Positions 1-8,040 of a DNA stretch of 21,637 nt are shown here, piece by piece. The position numbers were made by a program, and so were the translations under genes. The notes beneath the pieces are model-generated. The model had not been told where the DNA came from, made no database searches, and worked only from the letters and a program-made list of their open reading frames with translations. The DNA is from an uncultured Eubacteriales bacterium (GTDB lineage: Bacteria > Bacillota > Clostridia > Christensenellales > CAG-138). The DNA is taken from positions 1-21,637 of the forward strand of contig URSN01000018.1 of NCBI GenBank assembly GCA_900550525.1, given 5' to 3'. Each line of letters opens with the position of its first letter. Position 1 is the stretch's first letter.

Positions 1-4
1 TGTT

Positions 5-637
5 CTAGATCTCAAGGCCGAGCTTCTCATAGCCGGGGTAGTAGTTGTCGGTCGTCTTGCCGGCGGCCATCAGCGCGGCCATCGGCTCGAGATCCTCCGC
101 ATCCTCCACGGGCTCCTGCTCCCAGGTGCTCGGGTCGGCGCCGTTCTTGAGGGAGAGCTTGTCGTTGTTGCTGATGGTCAGGCCCTCCCAGGTCGCCGTC
201 TCGCCGTCGGCAAACTCGACGTAGATGTCGTAGGTCTCCGACTCGGGGCGCACGATGTAGGCGTAGAACTCGTAGATGCGCAGTTCGGGATCGCTCTCGT
301 TGACGTCGTTGTCCTGGTCGATCCACTCGGGCACGCAGATGCTGTTGCCCTTGTCCTGCGCGCCGGTGGGATACAGGTACAGGCCGCTGATGGTCTTGCC
401 GGTCTTGTTCTTGAAGTCCAGCACGAACGGGACGTAGGTCACGTCAGCGGGCTCTTCCACCACGGGCTCTTCCGTCGGCTCGACCGCATCCGGCTCCTCG
501 GCCGGCGCCGTGGGCTCCTCCGGGACGTCGACGGAGGCGTCATCGGTCGCGTCGGCCGGCGGCGTCGCGGTCTGCTGGCAGGCAATCATCGACAGCGCCA
601 GCATGAGGATCAGCATGATGGATAGCAGCTTTTTCAC
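5..637 (-). CDS. Small secreted lipoprotein of unknown function
   Basis: The predicted protein has 210 residues and begins at a GTG codon (635-637) with AGGAGGG (645-651) at good spacing; longer in-frame extensions lack a signal sequence. Residues 1-19 form a lysine-headed hydrophobic signal peptide ending in a lipobox-like Ser-Met-Ile-Ala before Cys20, so it is probably lipid-anchored on the outer face of the membrane. Residues about 21-70 are a Pro/Glu/Thr/Ala-rich linker typical of surface lipoproteins. The remaining ~140 residues are a compact acidic, aromatic-rich domain (starts near FKNKTGKTISGLYLYP) that I cannot assign to an enzyme family. It lies 71 nt downstream of the metallo-hydrolase gene on the same strand, separated by a hairpin, so co-transcription is uncertain. 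The Cys-Gln-Gln-Thr after the lipidation site is shared with the ABC binding protein at 2307-3599, probably a generic feature of the organism's lipoproteins. Confidence 0.75.
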   Translation of the reverse strand: MKKLLSIMLILMLALSMIACQQTATPPADATDDASVDVPEEPTAPAEEPDAVEPTEEPVVEEPADVTYVPFVLDFKNKTGKTISGLYLYPTGAQDKGNSICVPEWIDQDNDVNESDPELRIYEFYAYIVRPESETYDIYVEFADGETATWEGLTISNNDKLSLKNGADPSTWEQEPVEDAEDLEPMAALMAAGKTTDNYYPGYEKLGLEI

Positions 638-683
638 TTTGGTTCCCTCCTGTTCATATTGTTTTATGGATGTGTCGTTGCAT

Positions 684-704
684 CCTCCGCCCCGGCAGCG
701 GAGG
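684..704. terminator. Perfect hairpin between lipoprotein and hydrolase genes
   Basis: CCTCCGC (684-690) and GCGGAGG (698-704) form a 7-bp stem with a 7-nt loop, directly after the stop codon of the minus-strand hydrolase gene. No T-tract follows on either strand, so it may be a weak terminator or an mRNA end-processing structure rather than a classical intrinsic terminator. Confidence 0.35.
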
Positions 705-708
705 AATC

Positions 709-1698
709 CTATCTGCGCCCGGACGCTCCCTCCTCCGGAACCTCCAGGCAGCGGAGCCGCCCCTGCGGATCGATCACAAAGCGCACCGCGTCGTGCGAAA
801 CGGCCGCCAGCTGCGGCATCGCGCGGTTCTCCGTGCACAGCACGTGCGGCACGTGCCTGAGGAGCATGGCGACCACGTCCTCCTGCGGCCGCTGCTTGTG
901 CGGCGGCGGGTCGCTCTGGCAGGAGATGACGGCATAGCGCGGCGAAAGGCTTTTGAGCAGCGGCTCCGTCATGGACTTGCCGTCCCCGTGGTGCGGGAGC
1001 TTGAGCACGTCGCACGGCGGCTCGCCCGCCTCCTCCCAGCAGGGCGCGTACGCGTCGCCCGTGAGCAGGACGGACGCGCCCGCATAGCCGAGCCGCGTGA
1101 TGAGGCTGGTGCAGTTGCGGCCCTTGGACGCCTCGAACAGCTCCGCGTCGGTGCAGTCCCACCCGCCGTAGATGCGGTCCATGAGCACCTGCTCGCGCAG
1201 CGCCAGCAGCGGCAGCGGGCGGCGTATGGCAAGCTCCAGACCGGCGGCCACCAGCACGGGCGTGGGCGGGACGCTCAGGCAGGCGGTCCCTCGCTCCCGG
1301 GCGAGTGCGACGATGTCGTAGAGCATGGCCAGCGCGCCGTACAGGCCGACGACGGTCTTTTCCGCGCCCGCCGGCGCCGCGGGCCGCCCGGCGTCCGGCG
1401 GCGGATAATATCCCGTCATCAGCGCGCGCACCGGGAAGTGGGCCAGCAGCGACAGCGCGCCGCCGATGTGGTCAAAGTGCAGATGCGTCAGCAGCAGCAG
1501 GTCGATGTGATCGACCCCGCAGCGGCGCAGGTACGCCTCCGCCGAGGTGCGGCGGGACCCGGGCGCGCTTTCCACCTCGGGCCGGCCGCAATCGACCAGC
1601 AGCACGTACTCCTCCTCCGGGTTCGGCCTGCCCGGCCGCCGGAGGCGGACGAGCACCGCGTCGCCGTCGCCGACGTTGATGAAATCAATGCGCAGCAT
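709..1698 (-). CDS. ComEC/Rec2-like metallo-beta-lactamase-fold hydrolase
   Basis: This 329-aa soluble protein resembles the stand-alone C-terminal hydrolase domain of ComEC/Rec2 competence proteins. Visible motifs are the opening strand with NVGDGDA (8-14), LLVDCG (33-38), the metal-binding signature H72-x-H74-x-D76-H77 followed by IGG, TGDA with D215, and LPHHG (H236, H237). These match the dinuclear-metal MBL fold acting on phosphodiester or related bonds; the true substrate is unknown. There is no signal peptide and no transmembrane competence domain, so it is not full ComEC. The ATG at 1698 was chosen because the protein then begins directly at the conserved first strand; AAGGGA lies about 6 nt upstream. 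The start overlaps the end of the upstream membrane-protein gene by 14 nt, which implies translational coupling. Alternative: another MBL phosphodiesterase or nuclease. Confidence 0.8.
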   Translation of the reverse strand: MLRIDFINVGDGDAVLVRLRRPGRPNPEEEYVLLVDCGRPEVESAPGSRRTSAEAYLRRCGVDHIDLLLLTHLHFDHIGGALSLLAHFPVRALMTGYYPPPDAGRPAAPAGAEKTVVGLYGALAMLYDIVALARERGTACLSVPPTPVLVAAGLELAIRRPLPLLALREQVLMDRIYGGWDCTDAELFEASKGRNCTSLITRLGYAGASVLLTGDAYAPCWEEAGEPPCDVLKLPHHGDGKSMTEPLLKSLSPRYAVISCQSDPPPHKQRPQEDVVAMLLRHVPHVLCTENRAMPQLAAVSHDAVRFVIDPQGRLRCLEVPEEGASGRR

Positions 1699-2209
1699 GT
1701 GCGTCCCTTTGCCGTGCCGGTGCCCCTGCCGCGCGCTGATGGCGCAGATAGAGCGGGAACACGTACGCCGAGCCGGTAATGAGCCCGACGGGCACGAGCA
1801 TGGCGAAGAAATACAGGAAGATGCGGAAGCTCTCCGCGTCGCCAAAGAGCGCCATTGAGATCAGGATGAGCACCGCATAGCCCCACAGCCAGAGGTAGGC
1901 CACCGGGACGATCCGCTTATCCTTGCGCTGGAGAAAGTAGGTGCTGCCGCAGACCGCGCTGCCCAGAAGGCCCGGTATGACGGCCTCCATCACGTTGCGC
2001 ACGCCCACGGACGCGCCGGCAAACAGCTGCTCCAGCACGTCGATGAGAAAGAAGTAGCACGCGCCGTACAGCACCGCAAACAGGATGCTCAGGCAGAACG
2101 CGTACAGCAGCATCGCGCTCTTGGGCCGGCCCTCCGGCGTGAGGAACAGCGCCGTCCAGAAGCTGTCCAGCTTCCGGCGCAGTATCGAATCGCCCGCATA
2201 ATTAACCAT
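1685..2209 (-). CDS. Four-helix membrane protein of unknown function
   Basis: The predicted protein has 174 residues and starts at ATG (2207-2209), with GGAGG about 6 nt upstream; a TTG five codons earlier would overlap that ribosome binding site and is rejected. Four hydrophobic segments are visible at roughly residues 33-57, 72-94, 105-123 and 130-152, separated by short charged loops, and the C-terminal tail is Ala/Arg/His-rich. I do not recognise the family. Its last 14 nt overlap the start of the ComEC-like hydrolase gene, so the two are likely made together; the membrane protein may anchor or export for the hydrolase, but that is only inferred from the overlap. Confidence 0.65.
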   Translation of the reverse strand: MVNYAGDSILRRKLDSFWTALFLTPEGRPKSAMLLYAFCLSILFAVLYGACYFFLIDVLEQLFAGASVGVRNVMEAVIPGLLGSAVCGSTYFLQRKDKRIVPVAYLWLWGYAVLILISMALFGDAESFRIFLYFFAMLVPVGLITGSAYVFPLYLRHQRAAGAPARQRDAHAAH

Positions 2210-2231
2210 ATCCGCCTCCGGCAAAATACCC

Positions 2232-2262
2232 CGCCGCAGGCCGCCCCCCGCAGCCTGCGGCG
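2232..2262 (-). terminator. Putative intrinsic terminator after the ABC operon
   Basis: CGCCGCAGG (2232-2240) and CCTGCGGCG (2254-2262) form a perfect 9-bp stem with a 13-nt loop. On the minus strand it follows the stop of the binding-protein gene (2307) by 45 nt, and GGGTATTTT comes next, a short U-rich tail. A second perfect palindrome (CCGGCGCGCGCCGG, 2283-2296) lies between the stop codon and this hairpin. It probably ends the importer transcript, although the T-tract is weak and it sits just before the ribosome binding site of the next gene. Confidence 0.5.
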
Positions 2263-2306
2263 CATGATTCCCCCCAGCGATTCCGGCGCGCGCCGGCCGC
2301 GGGCGA

Positions 2307-3599
2307 TCAGGTGGACGGGGCCAGGCCGCGCCACTGGATCCAGTAGGCCTTCACGTTCGGATAGAACTGGTAGATCTCCTCAAAGTCGGGGCTCTTGAGG
2401 ATGACCTCCTCGACGGTGTAGGGCGTCTTGTCAAAGAGCACGTCGTCGCGCACGGACCACTTGCCGATGCCGTTGAACGCCTCGTCATAGCAGCCGCTCA
2501 CGCCGTCCGGGCCGCCGATCATGTAGTAGATGAACAGGCGGGAGCCGGCGGGGTTGTCGCAGCCGCTGACCACATAGGCGTAGTTGCACGCGAGGAACGC
2601 CGTGTACGGCTCCAGGCCGGTGACCCAGTTGATCATCGCGCCGCTGTTCACGTTGTCGAGCTTGCTGCCGGAGCACAGGCCGATCGTCGGGCCGTTGAGC
2701 GACTCGTCGACCGCGTTGACCACCTGGTCGCCGTCGTCCAGCTCGGTGAGCGTCATCTGCGTGAAGCGCCAGAACAGCTCAACGCCGCCGTTGTTCTCCG
2801 GGAACTCCATCATGCCGGGCACGTTCTGGAGCTTATCGTGGTAGGTGAACTCGAGCGGCTCGCCGAATTCCTTCTCGTACTGCTCGGTCATCAGGTCGCC
2901 GTCCACGATGACCTGCGCCCACAGCGCGGCATAGGAGGCGGAGGTGATGTCCTTGGTGTAGACGGTCCAGTACTGGGTGTTGTTCCCCTCCGCGTCGATG
3001 TAGGACTGCGTGTCGGGGTTGTAGCCCTGCACGATGTCCCACCAGGTGTGGATGGGGCAGCCGTCCGGGAACATTTCGGTGTTGTAATACCAGGGGCTGT
3101 AGGTGGCAAACAGCGGCATGCCGTACTCGAGCAGCGACGGGTCGATGTGCTCGCAGGCGGCGGCCGGATAGTAGGACTCCAGATAGTCGTACTGCACCAG
3201 CTCGTGGTAGATCTCGCCGCTGTTGTCCTTGACGATCAGCACGTCCGCGTTGAGGTTGCCGGAGTCGTGCTCGGTCTCGATGCGGTCGGCCACGGTCGCG
3301 GTATCGGACTCGATGTACTCCACGCGGTCGGCCAGGTCCGGATAGGCGCGGGCGAACTTCTTGGAGGCTGCCTGCGCGTCAGCGGTGGTGGAGTAGATGG
3401 TGATCTTCCCCGTCTCCTGCAGCGCGAGCTCGTAGAGCTCCTCCATGGTCATGTTGTCATAGTCCGGTCCCTCGTTCACGTCCGCGTCCGCGTCCGCGCC
3501 CGGTTCGGCGGGGTCGCCCGTCTGCTGGCAGCCCGCGGCGAACACCGCGAACGCAAGCATCAGCGCGAACAGAATGGCAAACAATCGTCTGGTCTTCAC
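2307..3599 (-). CDS. ABC importer substrate-binding lipoprotein (FbpA/AfuA-like)
   Basis: This 430-aa periplasmic-type binding protein begins at GTG (3597-3599) with AAGGAGG (3608-3614) 8 nt upstream. Residues 1-23 are a signal peptide with lipobox Phe-Ala-Ala-Gly before Cys24, followed by an acidic Asp/Ala/Pro linker to about residue 45. The mature domain starts with the typical GKITIYSTTADAQAASKKF (64-82) and contains NADVLIVKDN (117-126) and the aromatic YSPWYYNTE (167-175) of the class that binds ferric iron, 2-aminoethylphosphonate or sugar phosphates. It is the last gene of the importer operon, 117 nt after the ATPase, in a gap with a strong hairpin. The ligand cannot be read from sequence. 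The inositol context favours an inositol or inositol-phosphate ligand; iron remains possible by family. Confidence 0.85.
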   Translation of the reverse strand: MKTRRLFAILFALMLAFAVFAAGCQQTGDPAEPGADADADVNEGPDYDNMTMEELYELALQETGKITIYSTTADAQAASKKFARAYPDLADRVEYIESDTATVADRIETEHDSGNLNADVLIVKDNSGEIYHELVQYDYLESYYPAAACEHIDPSLLEYGMPLFATYSPWYYNTEMFPDGCPIHTWWDIVQGYNPDTQSYIDAEGNNTQYWTVYTKDITSASYAALWAQVIVDGDLMTEQYEKEFGEPLEFTYHDKLQNVPGMMEFPENNGGVELFWRFTQMTLTELDDGDQVVNAVDESLNGPTIGLCSGSKLDNVNSGAMINWVTGLEPYTAFLACNYAYVVSGCDNPAGSRLFIYYMIGGPDGVSGCYDEAFNGIGKWSVRDDVLFDKTPYTVEEVILKSPDFEEIYQFYPNVKAYWIQWRGLAPST

Positions 3600-3647
3600 G
3601 TCGCTTTCCTCCTTAAAGCAGTTTTTTGGCGTTGGGATTGGTCTTTT

Positions 3648-3674
3648 GGGGGCGCCGCATTGCGCCGCGCCCCC
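3648..3674 (-). other. Intercistronic hairpin between ATPase and binding-protein genes
   Basis: GGGGGCGC (3648-3655) and GCGCCCCC (3667-3674) form an 8-bp stem with an 11-nt loop in the 117-nt gap. On the minus strand it is followed by AAAAG and later an A-rich stretch, not a U-run, so it is more likely an mRNA-stabilising or processing structure that sets a different level for the binding protein than a terminator. Confidence 0.4.
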
Positions 3675-3716
3675 GTCCGTCCTTGCGTCCACGGGCCCGG
3701 TCCGCCGGGCCGCGGG

Positions 3717-4865
<1,149 letters not shown>

Positions 4866-4916
4866 TGCAATTTTCCTCCCTTTGCCAAAGGTTGTGATTT
4901 GTCAGTCGCCTGGCCA

Positions 4917-6755
4917 TCAGCCCCAGCTCTTGCCGATATCTGCGCCGAAGTGGTTCGCAATGCGGTAGCAGATCAGGATGAACAGGAGGATGCAGATCGC
5001 AATGGCGTCCGCGCATTGCGGCATCAGGCTCTTGGAATACTCAAAGGACAGATACGAGAGCGTGTAGTTGGCCGGCGTCATCAGGATGGCGATCAGGTCC
5101 AGCTCCTTGGCGATGCTGATGAACACGAGCATGAAGCCGGAGATGAAGCCGTTCTTGGCCAGCGGGATGATGATGCTGCCGATGCGCCGCCAGAAGCTGG
5201 CGCCCGCGATGTCCGCCGCCTCCTCCAGCTCCACGCTGATCTGCATCATGTTCGCCGAGCCCGAGCGGCTGGCGAACGGGAAGTGCTTGACCACCGACAC
5301 CAGCAGGATCAGCGTGAACGTGCCGTACAGCGATGGGATCAGTCCGCCCAGCCTTGGCTGGCTGAACATGGCGAAGTAGATCGCCGAGAACGCCACGCCG
5401 GGCATCAGGTAGGGGATGAACACCATCTGCTCCGTCGCACGGCCATACCACTTGCCGCGGCCGCGGGTGGAGATATAGCCGAGGAACTGGCCGCACACGG
5501 CCGTGAGGATGGACGCGATGATCGACAGCTTCACCGTGTTGCCCAGCGCCCGCAGGAACTCGGGGTTGCGGAAGATGCCGTCGTACGGGTACGATTCAAG
5601 CGGCGCGTTCTCCAGCGTGCCGATCCAGGCGTAGAGCGTGAGGTTGTCGAGCCCGTAGCCCGCGCCGGTGCGGATCTGGAAGCTCTCCATGACCAGCACG
5701 AACGTCGGCATGACCATGGCTACGAACAGGAACACCGCCAGGAAGATCAGCAGCGCGTACCTCACCTTGCCGATGTGCATCAGGTTGCTGCGCGTGCCCT
5801 TGCCGCCGATGGTCGCATAGGACTTGCGCACGCCGATCATGCGCTGGTTGGCAAAGATCGTGCCCGACGCCAGCAGGATCATGATGATGCTCATGGCGAA
5901 GCCGACGCCCTTGGGGCTGTCGGAGATGAACGACTCCATGCGCGTGGCCAGCACGTAGTAGCTGATGCGGTTGCCGAGGTTGGCCGCCACGCCGTAGGAG
6001 CCGAGCGATTTGGAGATGGTCATGATCGCCGCTGAAAGGATGGACGGCAGCACCAGCGGCAGCGTGATGCTCTTGAGGATCTGCACCTTGTTGGCGCCCT
6101 GGATCTCGCCCATCTCCTCAAGCTCCGAGTTGACCGAGCGGAGCGAGCCGGAGACCATGATGTAGGAGAACGCGTAGTAATGCATCGTCATGACGCATAT
6201 GATCGCAAACGGGCCGTAGGCCAGCCAGTCCGGCACGGCGATGCCCATGCCGGTGAGCAGGCCGAGACTTCCCGACGTGCTGTTGCGGAACACCGACAGC
6301 CACGAGAGCGCCTTGCACCAGGACGGGATCATGTACGGGACGATGATGAGCATGCCCAGCAGCTTCTTGCCGGGGATGTCCGTGCGCACCATCAGCCAGG
6401 CCATCACCGCGCCCAGCGGCACCGAGATGACGGTGACGAAGAAGCCGATCAGCAGCGAGTTGAGCAGCGGCTCCCACAGGATCGTCTCCGTCAGCGGGCT
6501 GGCCAGCAGGTACTTCCAGTAGAAGAGCGTGAAGTCGCCAATCTGCGCGTCCGGCAGGTTGCGCAGCTCCGCCTTGGCGACCGTGAACGTATTGGTGAGC
6601 ATGGTCAGCAGCGGAATGATGATCAGGCAGAACAGGATCAGCAGGCTGAAAAACACCACCATGTTGAACGGGTTGCCCACCACGTTCAGGAACTGGTTTT
6701 TCAGTCGCTTCCATCTCTGCGACTTTCTCACCGGGGGCCTAATTCTTTTCGACAT
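4917..6755 (-). CDS. ABC importer permease, two fused membrane domains (FbpB/AfuB type)
   Basis: The 612-aa protein contains two copies of the binding-protein-dependent permease domain, giving about 12 transmembrane helices. Each half has an EAA loop that docks to the ATPase: residues ~213-233 (EEMGEIQGANKVQ...) and ~511-532 (EEAADIAGASFWR...). Fused two-domain permeases are characteristic of ferric-iron, 2-aminoethylphosphonate and hexose-phosphate importers (FbpB, AfuB) rather than classical sugar importers, which use two separate permeases. The ATG at 6755 is preceded by GGAG (6763-6766) at 7 nt; the TTG at 6779 is not needed. It is the first gene of the importer operon and follows a ~237-nt leader from the predicted promoter. 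Together with the inositol genes, it is the likely uptake route for the locus's substrate. Confidence 0.92.
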   Translation of the reverse strand: MSKRIRPPVRKSQRWKRLKNQFLNVVGNPFNMVVFFSLLILFCLIIIPLLTMLTNTFTVAKAELRNLPDAQIGDFTLFYWKYLLASPLTETILWEPLLNSLLIGFFVTVISVPLGAVMAWLMVRTDIPGKKLLGMLIIVPYMIPSWCKALSWLSVFRNSTSGSLGLLTGMGIAVPDWLAYGPFAIICVMTMHYYAFSYIMVSGSLRSVNSELEEMGEIQGANKVQILKSITLPLVLPSILSAAIMTISKSLGSYGVAANLGNRISYYVLATRMESFISDSPKGVGFAMSIIMILLASGTIFANQRMIGVRKSYATIGGKGTRSNLMHIGKVRYALLIFLAVFLFVAMVMPTFVLVMESFQIRTGAGYGLDNLTLYAWIGTLENAPLESYPYDGIFRNPEFLRALGNTVKLSIIASILTAVCGQFLGYISTRGRGKWYGRATEQMVFIPYLMPGVAFSAIYFAMFSQPRLGGLIPSLYGTFTLILLVSVVKHFPFASRSGSANMMQISVELEEAADIAGASFWRRIGSIIIPLAKNGFISGFMLVFISIAKELDLIAILMTPANYTLSYLSFEYSKSLMPQCADAIAICILLFILICYRIANHFGADIGKSWG

Positions 6756-6861
6756 GATATCACTCCAATCCACCTTCAAAGTTTGCGTCTATCGGTAATG
6801 TCCTTCCCCTACATGTGCTGTAAGCATATGCGGGCGGTGGCGCCCGTCAGGTCGATTCGTG

Positions 6862-6895
6862 AAAACCCGCCTGCCCGCCTGGGCGGCGGGCTTTT
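6862..6895 (-). terminator. Leader hairpin with U-tract upstream of the importer genes
   Basis: On the minus strand the leader reads AAAAGCCCGCC, a 13-nt stretch, then GGCGGGTTTT. It can fold as a ~10-bp stem (bulged G) ending in U4, or as a nested 7-bp GCCCGCC/GGCGGGC stem. These are alternative pairings, as in attenuators. It lies about 100 nt after the predicted start of transcription and 107 nt before the permease start codon. It may also work as a terminator on the plus strand. Confidence 0.4.
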
Positions 6896-6977
6896 GGTCA
6901 ACAGGTGCGATGGTATCCGGATGTGGGCCGCTGGCCACGGTTCCGCGCGATTGCGGAGCGGTCTGGAGAACTGGTTG

Positions 6978-6991
6978 CGTAAACGTTTGCG
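6978..6991 (-). promoter_or_regulatory. LacI-type operator at the importer promoter
   Basis: CGTAAACGTTTGCG is a 14-bp dyad centred on the central CG (6984/6985) with one mismatched pair. It begins 8 nt after the -10 element of the importer promoter, covering roughly +1 to +15, where a bound repressor would block initiation. It shares the core AAACGTTTGCG with the other operators of this window. Confidence 0.8.
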
Positions 6992-6998
6992 TGATGCA

Positions 6999-7027
6999 AG
7001 TATACCGCACGGCACGCTTTTTGTCAA
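6999..7027 (-). promoter_or_regulatory. Sigma-A promoter of the importer operon
   Basis: On the minus strand the -35 element is TTGACA (7027-7022), the spacer is 17 bp (7021-7005) and the -10 element is TATACT (7004-6999), one base from consensus. Predicted initiation is near 6992, giving a ~237-nt leader before the permease ATG at 6755. Confidence 0.85.
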
Positions 7028-7033
7028 TATGGA

Positions 7034-7073
7034 TTTTACAAAAACTTTACCTTGATTTTACGTTAGTTTTACA
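7034..7073 (+). promoter_or_regulatory. Four TTTAC repeats with 11-bp period (Pho-box-like)
   Basis: TTTACA, TTTACC, TTTACG and TTTACA start at 7035, 7046, 7057 and 7068, an exact 11-bp period. On the minus strand this reads as GTAAA repeats ending 6 bp before the -35 of the importer promoter. The hexamers fit the TT[A/C/T]ACA direct repeats bound by Bacillus-type PhoP. Alternatives are a phased A-tract (curved) UP element. The last copy overlaps the stop codon of the HAD gene at 7069. Confidence 0.5.
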
Positions 7074-7914
7074 TAACGCGCGCGGCGGCCGTTTTTGCTT
7101 CCTTCCCGGCGCCCGCGGAGCCGTTGAGCACGCCGTTTGCGCCCCCGTCCGCGCCCTTTTTGGCGGCGAGCAGGTCGCGCAGGATCGTATAGACGTCATA
7201 GATGTCCTCCACCTCGTAATCCGGCGCATAGCCGTCATAGGTGCCGGTATCCTTGAGGGGCGTGAGGAACGAGCCGATCTTGAAGATCAGGCCGAACCCG
7301 GCGCGGCGCGGGCCGATCACATCGCGCGAAACGGTATCGCCCACGAACGCGCACTCCTGCGGCGCAAGGCGCGCCTGGCACGTGGCGATGCGGAAGATGT
7401 GCGGGTGCGGCTTGCGGTAGCCGACGATGCTCGAGAGCGTGATATCGTCGAAATACTCGCGCACACCGTATTTTTCGAGCGTGTCGAACACCTGGAACAG
7501 GCTCGCCGTGTTGCTCACCGCGGCCACGTACAATCCCAGCTCCTTGAGGCCCCGGAGCATCTCCTTGGCGTGCTTGCGCAGCGCGCGGTTAAAATAGGTA
7601 ACCTCCCACATGTGGGCGATCTCCTCGCTGGCGGCGATGAGCTTCTCCCGGTCCACCGGGATGCCGGCAAAGCCGTAATCCGGCCAGATCTCCTCCGGCT
7701 TGAGCTCCATCATCGTCCGCTCCGATTCCGCCTTGTAGGCGAGAATCTGCGGGTAGACGCGCTCCCAGAGCGCCTCCTCGCCGTACGGCGTTTCGATCCC
7801 GTGCTTTTGCAGGATCGAATACAGTGCATGGGCCGTGCGGCGCTCGTTTTCCTGATCGGAATACAGATCCTCCAGCGTACCGCCCATGTCAAACATTACC
7901 GCTCTGATCGTCAT
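7069..7914 (-). CDS. HAD-superfamily protein with DxG motif I (HAD-1)
   Basis: This 281-aa protein has the haloacid-dehalogenase fold with a helical cap: motif I FDMGGTL (nucleophile D9, but G11 where phosphatases have the acid/base Asp), motif II S134-N135, motif III K168-P169 and motif IV VGDTVSRD (D193, D198). The cap (about 18-115) includes EEIWPDY, which aligns with the ELW..PEYP motif of the four HADs on the other arm. It is closest to HAD-2 (11691-12485) in motif IV and flanking residues. Residues ~250-281 are a Gly/Ala-rich, probably disordered tail. The ATG at 7914 follows AGGGA at 7-8 nt. It is the last gene of the lacI-led strand and has its own upstream operator (7963-7984). Function is probably a small-molecule phosphohydrolase or phosphotransferase; the missing Asp makes this uncertain. 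Confidence 0.85.
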   Translation of the reverse strand: MTIRAVMFDMGGTLEDLYSDQENERRTAHALYSILQKHGIETPYGEEALWERVYPQILAYKAESERTMMELKPEEIWPDYGFAGIPVDREKLIAASEEIAHMWEVTYFNRALRKHAKEMLRGLKELGLYVAAVSNTASLFQVFDTLEKYGVREYFDDITLSSIVGYRKPHPHIFRIATCQARLAPQECAFVGDTVSRDVIGPRRAGFGLIFKIGSFLTPLKDTGTYDGYAPDYEVEDIYDVYTILRDLLAAKKGADGGANGVLNGSAGAGKEAKTAAARVM

Positions 7915-7962
7915 GCTTTTTCCCTGCCTTTCCGGCCGGCCGGGGCACGGCCTGTCGTGTTG

Positions 7963-7984
7963 GCAGCGCATACGTTTGCGCTGC
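7963..7984. promoter_or_regulatory. Strong LacI-type operator upstream of HAD-1
   Basis: A 22-bp dyad centred on CG (7973/7974): left arm GCAGCGCATAC, right arm GTTTGCGCTGC, with a single mismatched pair (7971/7976). It is the longest of the operators here. It lies 49 nt before the HAD-1 start codon. I find no convincing -35/-10 pair around it, so it may act as a roadblock on transcripts coming through mgtC. Confidence 0.75.
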
Positions 7985-7992
7985 GCCTTCAG

Positions 7993-8032
7993 CCCCCGCT
8001 CGTCCGGGGGTATGCGGCGGCCGCGCCGCCGC
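7993..8032 (-). other. Two adjacent GC hairpins after the mgtC-like gene
   Basis: GCGGCGGC/GCCGCCGC (8014-8021 and 8025-8032, 3-nt loop) and CCCCCG/CGGGGG (7993-7998 and 8005-8010, 6-nt loop) lie between the mgtC-like stop codon and the operator. No T-tract follows either, so they are candidate processing sites or pause elements rather than clear terminators. Confidence 0.35.
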
Positions 8033-8040
8033 CCGTCTCG

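Noticed and set aside
6777..6787. CAAAGTTTGCG near the permease start as another LacI operator
   Set aside because: It lacks the central CG of the dyad and has only one GTTTGCG half-site; it overlaps the untranslated region just before the ribosome binding site.
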